NCBI GenBank assembly: GCA_947632005.1
Contig: CANRNU010000025.1
Coordinates: 1 to 33,746 of the forward strand
DNA: 33,746 nt
Source: an uncultured Oscillospiraceae bacterium
Lineage (GTDB): Bacteria > Bacillota > Clostridia > Oscillospirales > Oscillospiraceae
Direction of reading: 5' to 3'
A model generated the notes under the pieces. That model did no database searches, was not told the origin of the DNA, and was given only the letters and a program-made list of their open reading frames with translations. Numbering within the stretch: position 1 is the first letter of the stretch; every line of letters starts with the position of its first letter. Position numbers and translations under genes: made by a program. Positions 28,015 to 33,746 of the stretch are shown here, in pieces.

Positions 28015-28090
28015 CCGGGTGTAGCGCAGTTGGTAGCGCGGGTGGTTTGGGACCACCAGGCCGCAGGTTCGAACCCTGTCACTCGGACCA
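28015..28090 (+). tRNA. tRNA-Pro (anticodon UGG)
   Basis: 76 nt including an encoded CCA. Acceptor CCGGGTG (28015-28021) pairs with CACTCGG (28080-28086; one G-U), then A-CCA. D-arm with AGCGCAGTTGGTAGCGC, anticodon stem GGTGG/CCACC around the loop TTTGGGA giving UGG, and T-arm 'GCAGGTTCGAACCCTGT' region. It reads CCA and, by wobble, other Pro codons. Monocistronic, behind its own strong promoter. Confidence 0.96.
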
Positions 28091-28095
28091 TCGTC

Positions 28096-28160
28096 AAAAC
28101 GCTCCTGAAGACGATGAGGACCTGTAAGCAGGTCCTCATTCGTCGGTCAGGGGCGTTTTT
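28096..28160 (+). terminator. Long branched terminator of tRNA-Pro
   Basis: Outer stem 28096-28108 with 28147-28160 encloses a second long hairpin (about 28110-28145, arms GATGAGGACCTG / CAGGTCCTCAT around TAAG); the outer arm ends in T5. Confidence 0.82.
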
Positions 28161-28165
28161 CCTCT

Positions 28166-28202
28166 CCCCACGGGAACAGCGTTCCCGTGGGGGCCCATTT
28201 TT
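28166..28202 (+). terminator. Second hairpin terminator behind tRNA-Pro
   Basis: A 12-bp perfect stem (28166-28177 with 28181-28192), 3-nt loop; T5 follows at 28198-28202 after a short GCCCA spacer. Confidence 0.65.
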
Positions 28203-28223
28203 GGCGTGCCCTTTGGGGGCCCC
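28203..28223 (+). repeat. Inverted-repeat copy A flanking the GNAT gene
   Basis: 21 bp beginning GGCGTGCCC and ending GGGGGCCCC. The reverse complement at 29019-29039 matches 19 of 21. Confidence 0.75.
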
Positions 28224-28324
28224 GGAGGATGACCCGAACTACATCTTCCAAATCGGGGATGTGTTCGGATCTTTCATTCCCATTGAGCGCATCCTGTGAA
28301 CAAAGGACGGGCAGGGTCCCGCCC
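28203..28324. other. Non-coding stretch with repeat fragment
   Basis: Begins with a 21-bp segment (28203-28223) that recurs inverted at 29019-29039. An open frame ends with a stop at 28299 (tail '...YIFQIGDVFGSFIPIERIL') but has no start or ribosome site of its own, so at best it is a degraded gene end. A GC hairpin without T-run lies at about 28303-28326. Confidence 0.4.
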
Positions 28325-28354
28325 TTGCGGTTTAGGGGGACGAGGGAGTATAAT
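28325..28354 (+). promoter_or_regulatory. Promoter of GNAT acetyltransferase
   Basis: TTGCGG (28325-28330), 18-bp spacer, TATAAT (28349-28354); 57 bp before the ATG. Confidence 0.6.
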
Positions 28355-28410
28355 GGTCGGGTGAGAAGCGGACAGCACGACAGATCGGGAGTTGCGAAGA
28401 AAAATACACG

Positions 28411-28926
28411 ATGCTTTTTATCAAGAACTTAGAAACGCCAAGATTGACGATCCGTTCCTGGCGGAAATTCGACAAAGACTTTACGCTGTCTCTATGGGGA
28501 GACAAAGAAAACGGAAAGTATATGAGCGACCCTATCCGTGAGAATATGGATGAAGTGTATCTCAAATGCGTCGATGAGATGGAAGACGATCCTGAGGGAT
28601 ATTATCTGGTCGCTGAATGGAAAGAGGATCGTACGCCCGTCGGTACCTGTTGCATATTCCCTGAAAGCGGGAATTACGATATCGGGTATTGCATTGCAAA
28701 AGACCATTGGAAAGAGGGCCTTGGGACCGAAGTGGTCGATGCTATCATTCGCTGGGTCAAGGCAGAAGGCGGCAAGTCCATCACGGGAGAAGTGGCAGAT
28801 ATCAATCTTGCGTCGGTTGCGCTTCTTCACAAATTTGGGTTTTCAGAGGACAGAAAAACGCGCTACAAAAAATGGGGAGAAGAAACCTATTTTGACGCCC
28901 ATTATTATAAGCTGAACTTAGAGTGA
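28411..28926 (+). CDS. GNAT family N-acetyltransferase (RimJ/RimL type)
   Basis: 171 residues, ATG at 28411; a weak ribosome site only (GGGAG about 20 bases up, AAGAAAAA nearer). 'LETPRLTIRSWRKFD' (about 7-21) is the RimJ/RimL-type N-terminus; 'YDIGYCIAKDHWKEGLGTEVV' (about 90-110) holds the acetyl-CoA loop with G-x-G-T in place of the usual R-G-x-G; 'INLASVALLHKFGFSE' (about 131-146) is the C-terminal motif with N-x-x-S. It acetylates an amine of a protein N-terminus, amino acid or drug; substrate unknown. Base composition is visibly lower in G+C and codon use more A/T-ended than the neighbours. With the tRNA upstream and inverted repeats on both sides, this suggests transfer. Confidence 0.88.
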   Translation: MLFIKNLETPRLTIRSWRKFDKDFTLSLWGDKENGKYMSDPIRENMDEVYLKCVDEMEDDPEGYYLVAEWKEDRTPVGTCCIFPESGNYDIGYCIAKDHWKEGLGTEVVDAIIRWVKAEGGKSITGEVADINLASVALLHKFGFSEDRKTRYKKWGEETYFDAHYYKLNLE

Positions 28927-28985
28927 GCATTCTATTCTACACAACCAAATTCCCGTTTGCCGTGCCGAAGGCGCACATTATTGAC

Positions 28986-29222
28986 GGCTCCCTTGTGTAA
29001 AGGGGGCTGGCAGCGCCAGGGGTCCCCAAAAGGCACGCCTGCCTTTTGGGGAGAGGAGGAGCGCGGGAGCGGGCGGATGCCGGCGTATGCGCCGGCGCAG
29101 CTTAGCGGACGCCGCGACGACGAGACTGAGGGATTGTTACCAAGCTAGGATATCCTCCAAGGCTGGTAACAACCCCTCCGAGCCGCCCTTCGGCGGCCCA
29201 CCTCCCCTTACACAGGGGAGGC
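28986..29222. mobile_element. MITE-like palindromic repeat element with nested hairpin
   Basis: About 237 bp with imperfect terminal inverted repeats: the left end reads GGCTCCCTTGTGTAAAGG and the right end, reverse-complemented, GCCTCCCCTGTGTAAGGG. A second inner inverted pair, GGGATTGTTACCA (about 29128-29141) and TGGTAACAACCCC (about 29163-29176), and a third hairpin (GCCGCC-CTTC-GGCGGC, about 29182-29197) give a nested fold. No coding frame. I recall similar GGCTCCCTTGTGTAAAGGG elements in genomes of gut Oscillospiraceae and Faecalibacterium. A block with a different hairpin (29019-29051) seems inserted in the left half. Non-autonomous transposable or RNA-like repeat. Confidence 0.75.
29019..29039 (-). 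repeat. Inverted-repeat copy B flanking the GNAT gene
   Basis: Read on the minus strand this matches 28203-28223 at 19 of 21 positions. It overlaps a perfect 12-bp hairpin (29024-29035 with 29040-29051) and is nested inside the MITE-like element. Confidence 0.75.
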
Positions 29223-29268
29223 TTGGGTCTGGTGGTGATCTTGACAACTTCCCATTTTCCAGGGAGTC

Positions 29269-29306
29269 AAAAAGGGCGGGAGCATCGGTTAAGATGTTCC
29301 CGCCCT
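29269..29306 (-). terminator. Terminator of secreted-protein gene
   Basis: A 14-bp stem with one G-U (29273-29286 with 29293-29306), 6-nt loop and T5 on the minus strand; 75 bp after the stop at 29382. Confidence 0.85.
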
Positions 29307-29381
29307 GAGGTCTATTCTCCTGAATCTGCTTTCCGGCTCTCTGCCGCCGCTCCGTTGACCCGGCAGCGGTGACGGGAGCGC

Positions 29382-30407
29382 TTATTCGCCGGCCAGCTGG
29401 GCCCGCAGGGCGTCCTTGGCGCTCTCGGTCTCATTCGCCGCGTTCCAGCCGGTCTCGCACACCTTCCAGATCATGTCGGTGAGAGACGGCACCGCGGGGC
29501 ACGCGCCGCCCGTCTCGGCAAACTGCAGGCCGGTCTGGGACAGCTTTTCCTCGGTATAATGATATTCCTTGTATTGGGGGGCGCTGTCTTGCAGCACCAT
29601 GATCTGGATCTCTATCTCCAGCGAGCCGTCCGACACCGACTCCACGTCCTGCAGGCTGCTCAGGATCGCCTCCGCCAGGGAGGGGCTGCTCAGGTCGATG
29701 GTGGTCGACGTGCCGTAGAGCTCCGTATTCATCTGGGCGCTGAGCTGGGACCAATCCAGCTCGCCGCAGCCCTTGACCAGCTCGGGGCAGCAGGCCGTGA
29801 TGAACTCACACAGGTCGTCGCCCTTCAGTTCGTAGATAAAGGACGGCTCGATATACTCATCCACATTGCCGGGATTCTCCTGGGCCCCCAGCAGGTCGTC
29901 GCCCAGCGCCGCCATATGCTTGGCCAGCGGGGTGACAAAGTCGCCGAAGGCATCCGCCGGCGCCTCGTCATAATGCTCGACCACCAGGGAGTCCTCCCCG
30001 GTTCCGGTGATGGTCTTGTCCCAGTAGTAGACGCCCATCTCCGGGACCTCCGACACCGTGTACTCCTTCGTGACGCTGGAACTGCCGCTGACGTAAAACT
30101 GGGTGAACGAAGTGTGGCCGCCGTCGGCAAAGGCGGTGTCCATGTTGGAGATGTTCATGGTGAGATTCTCGTCGTAGCCGGTGCCGGCCGCCTTGCCGGA
30201 CATCTTCGCGTAGATATGGACCGCGCTGTCAGATGCGCCCGACAGATTCAGTGCGACCTCCCAAGCCCTGTCCTTCAGGCCGGTATCCTCCGCCGCGGTC
30301 TCCTCCGGCGCCGTGGCCTCCTCTGCACCGCCGTCCGCAAAGGCGCCAGCGCACAGGTTCATGCACAGCAGAGCTGCCAGGATCAAACTGAAAACGCGTT
30401 TTTTCAT
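29382..30407 (-). CDS. Secreted protein of unknown function
   Basis: 341 residues, ATG at 30407 after AAAAGGAGAAAAGCA. Sec signal peptide 'MKKRVFSLILAALLCMNL' with likely cleavage after 'AGAFA' (about residue 24). The mature part is acidic with alternating hydrophobic/Ser-Thr stretches ('VHIYAKMSGKAAG', 'LTMNISNMD', 'FTQFYVSGSSSVTKEYTVS') in the first half, suggestive of beta structure, and helices later; two Cys pairs ('FITACCPELVKGCG', about 205-218) and single Cys near 'ACPAV' and 'KVCETGW'. No lipobox at the cleavage site, no wall anchor, no recognised domain. It sits directly behind the AgrC-like kinase but has a separate promoter and is separated by a terminator. Confidence 0.7.
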   Translation of the reverse strand: MKKRVFSLILAALLCMNLCAGAFADGGAEEATAPEETAAEDTGLKDRAWEVALNLSGASDSAVHIYAKMSGKAAGTGYDENLTMNISNMDTAFADGGHTSFTQFYVSGSSSVTKEYTVSEVPEMGVYYWDKTITGTGEDSLVVEHYDEAPADAFGDFVTPLAKHMAALGDDLLGAQENPGNVDEYIEPSFIYELKGDDLCEFITACCPELVKGCGELDWSQLSAQMNTELYGTSTTIDLSSPSLAEAILSSLQDVESVSDGSLEIEIQIMVLQDSAPQYKEYHYTEEKLSQTGLQFAETGGACPAVPSLTDMIWKVCETGWNAANETESAKDALRAQLAGE

Positions 30408-30471
30408 TGCTTTTCTCCTTTTCTTTTTTTCTCGGGACCGCTGTCAACTGTCCGCCGTTCCCGCTTTTTTT

Positions 30472-30477
30472 ATTATA
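30472..30477 (-). promoter_or_regulatory. -10 element of secreted-protein gene
   Basis: TATAAT on the minus strand, 65 bp before the start codon. The -35 position falls in the arm of the upstream terminator and is not consensus. Confidence 0.5.
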
Positions 30478-30485
30478 CAAACAAC

Positions 30486-30526
30486 AGCAGGGAGACCGGC
30501 TGACCAATTTCGCCGGTCTCCCTGCT
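30486..30526 (-). terminator. Terminator of two-component operon
   Basis: A 15-bp perfect stem (30486-30500 with 30512-30526) and an 11-nt loop, 14 bp after the kinase stop; the minus-strand tail is GTTGTTTG. Confidence 0.82.
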
Positions 30527-30539
30527 ATTTTCGCTTATC

Positions 30540-31826
30540 TTATCCCTTTGCCGAGAGGCTGAGCTGGGCCGTGAAGCACCCGTCCCCCCGCTCGGTATAG
30601 AAGTCGCCCTCATACCGGGACGCCAGGTCGTTCAATATCTGCATGCCGTAGCCGGTGCCGGAGCTCTCCCGCGGAGGCGGTCCCGCCGGAACGGTGTTGA
30701 CGCACTTGATGACCACATACCCCCGCACGACGCCGCCGGAAAGCTGCACGCGCCGTTCCGCCGCGCCGGCGGACCCCCGGATGGCATTGTCCATCAGATT
30801 GGACAGCGCCCGGCACAGGTCGATGCGGTCTATGGGCAGTTCGCCAGGCAGCATGAGCCGCACCTCGAACTGCACCCCCTCCTTTTCACAGGTGGCCTCC
30901 TTTTCCGCCAGCACCGCGTTGACCACCGGCACGGCGCAGTATGGCCGGGCCCTGGTGGCCAGCAGGCTGTCCGACACCTCCAGAAGGAGCTTTTCCGCCT
31001 CGGAGGCGCTCCCCTCCCGCAGCAGCGCCACGGCGGAGGACAGAAGGTTGTTGTAGTCATGGCGGAGCTTGCTCATCTCCTCCTGCCGGGCCTCCACATC
31101 GCGGAAATACTGCCGTTCCAACTCCGAGGCCTGCCGGAACTCCTGCAGTCGCTCCGCCATGGCCTCCCGTTCCGACCGGCTGATGAAGATGATGGCCGCC
31201 GCCAGTGCGGAACAGAACAGGCTGATAAACACCATGATATAGTTCCAGCCGATGTAGCCGTTGTCGCTGTAATTGTCGGCGGAGAGGATGAACACCAGGA
31301 AAAACGGGACCTCCATCAGCAAGAACAGGATATATGTGCCCCACTGGGACCGGCCCCGTTCCATCCGGTTCACCCTCTGCCACAGCCAGCACGTCCCCGG
31401 CATCAGCGTGATCAGCAGGATGTCCGCCAATACGCTGGCCATCGCCATGTCCGGCTGGCCGAAGTCCAGGCTGAACTCCCGGCCGGTCAGGACCGTGCAC
31501 ACGTTCAGATATATCATATCCGCCATGAACATGGTCACCAGAAGCAGCGTCGCGGCGCACAGCCGTTTCCAGGGCTTGCCCCCGTAGAGCAGGTATGCCA
31601 GCAGCAACAGCAGACCTATGTGCACCGTAGCGGCTGCATCCGTCCACCAGCCCCGGGGGAAAAACACCTTCGCCGCCACGCTGGAGGCCGTCCAAATGGT
31701 CAGCACAACCACCCGGAAGCCTATCCCATGGCGGTCGTTCCGGGGCGGCAGCATCTTGTCCAGATACAGGGCAAAAAAAGGCGCCGGTATCATCTGGCCC
31801 AGAAAAGAAAAGACCCTGTTGATCAT
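30540..31826 (-). CDS. AgrC-like sensor histidine kinase (GHKL)
   Basis: 428 residues, ATG at 31826 after AAAAGGAGCCGGAC; 12 bp behind the regulator gene. Six or seven N-terminal membrane helices (to about 215) are the sensor; a helical linker about 220-255 leads to the phospho-acceptor 'LRHDYNNLLSS' (His near 262, in the R-H-D-x-x-N context of AgrC/NatK kinases); the GHKL ATPase follows with N-box 'LCRALSNLMDNAIRG' (about 342-356) and G-box 'GTGYGMQILNDLASRYEG' (about 391-408). Partner of the LytTR regulator. AgrC proteins sense cyclic peptides; no agrB or agrD is nearby, so the signal is open. Confidence 0.92.
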   Translation of the reverse strand: MINRVFSFLGQMIPAPFFALYLDKMLPPRNDRHGIGFRVVVLTIWTASSVAAKVFFPRGWWTDAAATVHIGLLLLLAYLLYGGKPWKRLCAATLLLVTMFMADMIYLNVCTVLTGREFSLDFGQPDMAMASVLADILLITLMPGTCWLWQRVNRMERGRSQWGTYILFLLMEVPFFLVFILSADNYSDNGYIGWNYIMVFISLFCSALAAAIIFISRSEREAMAERLQEFRQASELERQYFRDVEARQEEMSKLRHDYNNLLSSAVALLREGSASEAEKLLLEVSDSLLATRARPYCAVPVVNAVLAEKEATCEKEGVQFEVRLMLPGELPIDRIDLCRALSNLMDNAIRGSAGAAERRVQLSGGVVRGYVVIKCVNTVPAGPPPRESSGTGYGMQILNDLASRYEGDFYTERGDGCFTAQLSLSAKG

Positions 31827-31838
31827 GTCCGGCTCCTT

Positions 31839-32552
31839 TTACAGCACTTTTCCGCCGAGGCAGCGGAAAAATGCCTCCCGGGTCTGCTGGGACCGGGCGC
31901 GGCTGACAGGGACGGATATGCCGCCCCGCAGCAAAAGCGCCCGGGGCTCCATCCGCTCTGCCTGCTCCATATTCACGAGAAAGCTCTTATGGCACTGCAC
32001 GAACTGCTCCGGCAGCTTGTCCAGAAGGGCGCTGAGTTTTTCATAGACCGTCAGCGTCTCGCCGGAGACGGTGTGGATGTGGGCGGTGTGGTTGCGGCTC
32101 TCGATGTACTGAACGGACATGGCCGGCACGGTGAGCGACCGGCCCCGGACCGAGACCGTCAGCTCGCGGGCCCTCCGGGCAAGCATCAGCTTGTCGATAT
32201 ACCGCCCCAGCAGGGCGGCGTCCACCGGCTTGGTGAGGTATCCGGCCACATTGGCCTCCTCCAGGAGGATGTGCTGGGCGTAATCGATGTAGCCGGTGAC
32301 ATACACCACCGCCACCTGGGGCGCGCAGCGGTAAAGGGCCGTGGCGCACTGGAGCCCGCTGGGCCGCTCCTCGAAGGATATGTCCATCAGCACCGCGTCC
32401 AGTTCGCCTCCGGCTCCGGCGTTCACCGCCTCCAAAAAATCCTCCGGCGCGCTGTACAGCGATACCGGGCCAATGCGCCCGTCCCGGTCCAGCAGCTCCC
32501 GCATCTGGGCCAGGAAGACACCGTCGTCGTCACATACGGCAATGTTCAGCAT
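31839..32552 (-). CDS. LytTR-family response regulator (AgrA/LytR type)
   Basis: 237 residues from the ATG at 32552 (GAAGGAGTGAGGAT upstream). Receiver domain about 1-120: acidic pair in 'IAVCDDDGVF' (about 4-13), phospho-acceptor Asp in 'AVLMDISFEERPSGLQ' (Asp near 57), switch Thr/Ser region 'VVYVTGYIDYA' (about 82-92), Lys in 'AGYLTKPVD' (about 105). LytTR DNA-binding domain about 135-230: 'VQYIESRNHTAHIHTVSG', 'LSALLDKLPEQFVQCHKSFLVNM' (split). First gene of a two-gene operon with the kinase. Its targets probably include nearby genes, but no clear pair of LytTR repeats is seen. Confidence 0.92.
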   Translation of the reverse strand: MLNIAVCDDDGVFLAQMRELLDRDGRIGPVSLYSAPEDFLEAVNAGAGGELDAVLMDISFEERPSGLQCATALYRCAPQVAVVYVTGYIDYAQHILLEEANVAGYLTKPVDAALLGRYIDKLMLARRARELTVSVRGRSLTVPAMSVQYIESRNHTAHIHTVSGETLTVYEKLSALLDKLPEQFVQCHKSFLVNMEQAERMEPRALLLRGGISVPVSRARSQQTREAFFRCLGGKVL

Positions 32553-32586
32553 ATCCTCACTCCTTCGGCAAACGGGCTGTATGGCG

Positions 32587-32603
32587 CCCGCGCACAGCGC
32601 GGG
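32587..32603 (-). promoter_or_regulatory. Hairpin in the leader of the LytTR gene
   Basis: A perfect 7-bp inverted repeat (CCCGCGC / GCGCGGG, 3-nt loop) in the about 64-nt leader, 35 bp before the start codon. May stabilise the transcript or mask part of the leader; no T-run. Confidence 0.45.
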
Positions 32604-32622
32604 GCATGCCATATCCGCCATG

Positions 32623-32651
32623 ATTATACCATTCCCGCAGGACGCTTTCAA
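32623..32651 (-). promoter_or_regulatory. Promoter of LytTR-kinase operon
   Basis: Minus strand TTGAAA (32646-32651), 17-bp spacer, TATAAT (32623-32628). A weaker TTGCGA-18-CAAAAT pair at 32673-32702 could be a second start. Confidence 0.78.
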
Positions 32652-32736
32652 TCTCATCCGCCGTCGGAAAGCATTTTGCGCAGACGCGGGGCAGATTCGC
32701 AATTGTGAACCGTTTGTAAAATACGCCGCCCCGGCG

Positions 32737-32765
32737 TTGACAAGGGGAAGGCGGCACGCTAAAAT
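32737..32765 (+). promoter_or_regulatory. Promoter of MarR-ftsH unit
   Basis: TTGACA (32737-32742), 17-bp spacer, TAAAAT (32760-32765), about 58 bp before the MarR start. Confidence 0.83.
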
Positions 32766-32766
32766 G

Positions 32767-32779
32767 CTAACAGTATTAG
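32767..32779. promoter_or_regulatory. Operator-like inverted repeat at MarR transcript start
   Basis: CTAA-N5-TTAG at 32767-32779, immediately after the -10 and covering the predicted start site. Position and size fit an autoregulatory site for the MarR protein; only the four outer bases of each arm match. Confidence 0.45.
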
Positions 32780-32822
32780 TAAATGTCGCGTGCGACCGGC
32801 GCGAAAAAGGTGGCTGTGTGGG

Positions 32823-33242
32823 ATGACGAAGCGGGAAGAAGCGATGGCGGTCCTGGACCAGCTGCGCACCTGTGCGCCCAGAGATCTCTTCGCCCGGCTG
32901 GATGAACTGCACAAGGGCACGGGCTTTCTGTTGGGGTATCTGGACATGGCGGACGGGGTGGTGTATGCCGGTGACCTCGCCAAAGAGATGGACGTGAGCA
33001 CGGCGCGCATCGCCGCGATCCTGAACAAGATGGAGAAGAGCGGCTTCATCCAGCGCCGGGCCTCCCAGGAGGACGCCCGGAAGACGGTGGTGACGCTCAC
33101 AAAATTGGGGCGGGCATGGATACAGAAGACCAAGGAACAGGCGCTGGACCAGACGGAGCTGCTGCTGGAGCGGGCGGGCTCGGACGACGTCTGGCAGTTC
33201 ATCCGGCTGTCCCGGAAGATCAAAGCGGCCATGGAAAAGTGA
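32823..33242 (+). CDS. MarR-family transcriptional regulator
   Basis: 139 residues from the ATG at 32823 (AAAGGTGG 9-10 bases upstream). Winged helix: 'VVYAGDLAKEMDVSTARIAAIL' (split, about 41-62; recognition helix 'STARIAAILNKMEKSG') followed by the wing 'FIQRRASQEDARKTVVTLTKLGR' (about 69-91) with the MarR-typical D-x-R. N- and C-terminal helices form the dimer. It reads directly into ftsH (31-bp gap), so it may control that protease gene as well as itself. Ligand unknown. Confidence 0.9.
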   Translation: MTKREEAMAVLDQLRTCAPRDLFARLDELHKGTGFLLGYLDMADGVVYAGDLAKEMDVSTARIAAILNKMEKSGFIQRRASQEDARKTVVTLTKLGRAWIQKTKEQALDQTELLLERAGSDDVWQFIRLSRKIKAAMEK

Positions 33243-33273
33243 CCCGGGCCCCGCAGCGCAGGAGGTACATACG

Positions 33274-33746
33274 ATGAAAGAAGTCAAGAAACCGAAAAAA
33301 CCGCTGATATTCTACTACGGCATCGTGATGCTGGCGTTGCTGCTCGTCAACCTGATCATCATGCCCTGGATGGCCCGGCGGCAGATCAAAGAGGTGGACT
33401 ACGGCACCTTCATGACCATGACGGAGAACGGCGAACTGGGCGAGGTGGAGCTGGAATCCAATCAGATCCTCTTCACCGACAAGGACATGACCCAGATCTA
33501 TAAGACCGGCCCCATCGAGGACCCCGGCCTGGTGGAGCGGCTCCACGCCGCGGGCGTCACCTTCTCCAGCGAGATCGTGGAGCAGGCGTCGCCGCTGCTG
33601 TCCTTCATCCTCTCCTGGGTGCTGCCCATCGTGCTGTTCATCGGCATCGGCCAGTTCATGAGCAAGAAGCTCATGGATAGGGCGGGCGGCAACTCCATGA
33701 TGTTCAACATGGGAAAGTCCAACGCCAAGGTCTATGTGAAGAGCTC
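33274..33746 (+). CDS. ftsH: ATP-dependent zinc metalloprotease FtsH (5' part)
   Basis: ATG at 33274 after AGGAGGTACATACG; 157 codons are in the window and the frame runs off the right edge. First membrane helix 'LIFYYGIVMLALLLVNLIIM' (about 11-30), extracytoplasmic FtsH domain starting 'EVDYGTFMTMTENGELGEVEL' (split, about 40-60), second helix 'LLSFILSWVLPIVLFIGIG' (about 109-127), then the cytoplasmic linker 'FMSKKLMDRAGG' and 'FNMGKSNAKVYV' that precede the AAA domain in FtsH. The AAA and zinc-protease domains lie outside the window. Membrane-bound hexameric protease for membrane-protein quality control. Confidence 0.93.
   Translation, partial: MKEVKKPKKPLIFYYGIVMLALLLVNLIIMPWMARRQIKEVDYGTFMTMTENGELGEVELESNQILFTDKDMTQIYKTGPIEDPGLVERLHAAGVTFSSEIVEQASPLLSFILSWVLPIVLFIGIGQFMSKKLMDRAGGNSMMFNMGKSNAKVYVKS

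Noticed and set aside
28225-28299. Open frame ending in 'FGSFIPIERIL' behind tRNA-Pro as a gene.
   Set aside because: No start codon or ribosome site in frame, and the frame upstream runs back through the tRNA; at most a degraded gene end.
28015-29230. Attachment-site duplication of the tRNA-Pro 3' end.
   Set aside because: No second copy of the T-arm/acceptor sequence is visible downstream in the window, and no integrase gene is present.
30408-32552. A hidden agrD-like peptide near the AgrC-like kinase.
   Set aside because: The gaps are only 12 bp (kinase-regulator) and about 130 bp (taken up by a terminator and promoter); no Cys-containing small frame with a ribosome site is seen.
32709-32717. 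ACCGTTTGT as a LytTR/AgrA binding repeat in the divergent gap.
   Set aside because: It fits the 9-bp consensus, but AgrA-type sites need a second copy about 21 bp away, which I could not find.

Overview
The window is GC-rich (roughly 60-65 % by eye) and gene-dense. Strong AGGAGG-type ribosome binding sites, Gram-positive lipoproteins, an AgrC/LytTR-type two-component pair and a MscL with a C-terminal zinc ribbon point to a Clostridia member of the Oscillospiraceae (Oscillibacter/Flavonifractor-like gut Firmicutes). This placement is inferred from style, not from a marker-gene search. No rRNA, CRISPR array, phage or intact transposase is visible.

Layout. 1-1573: an HD-GYP-like protein with a substituted HD motif, convergent with an SGNH-hydrolase lipoprotein. 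1655-5014 (minus): ECF sigma factor, membrane protein, ABC ATPase and ABC permease in one overlapping operon. 5190-10771 (minus): a MacAB-like export operon with two different HlyD-type adaptors, one carrying a very large insert, ended by a clear terminator. 10997-11932: EamA transporter on a consensus promoter. 11989-14023 (minus): an anchored Pro-rich surface protein and a sulfatase/LtaS-fold protein that seems to lack its active site. 14222-14710: mscL, whose promoter region contains a 20-bp tandem duplication. 14751-18715: YbaK-type deacylase, proC, an aspartate-racemase-like enzyme, and divergently murI plus a WYL regulator. 18712-21851: a 35-residue membrane peptide, rsmI, a class I amidotransferase and lysA. 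21963-22733: formate/nitrite-type channel.

22810-24467 (minus) holds the most interesting regulatory locus. A queuosine-precursor transporter sits behind a leader with a preQ1-I-type riboswitch, a terminator and a matching antiterminator. Upstream are a 40-residue protein, whose stop codon overlaps the leader promoter, and a papain/C39-like protein.

24627-27946 carries a lipid kinase, two small HTH regulators (one behind a palindromic operator and overlapping a zinc-ribbon mini-protein, one with membrane segments) and a DegV protein. 27953-29306 is a tRNA-Pro(UGG) followed by a lower-GC GNAT acetyltransferase between inverted repeat fragments, then a MITE-like palindromic element. 29382-32552 (minus) is a secreted protein, an AgrC-like kinase and a LytTR regulator. 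The window ends with a MarR regulator that has a putative operator at its own start site, directly followed by the 5' part of ftsH.

Many genes lie in small operons, with near-consensus sigma-A promoters (17-18 bp spacers) and bidirectional terminators between convergent units. The long open frames antisense to these genes are by-products of high GC and were left out.
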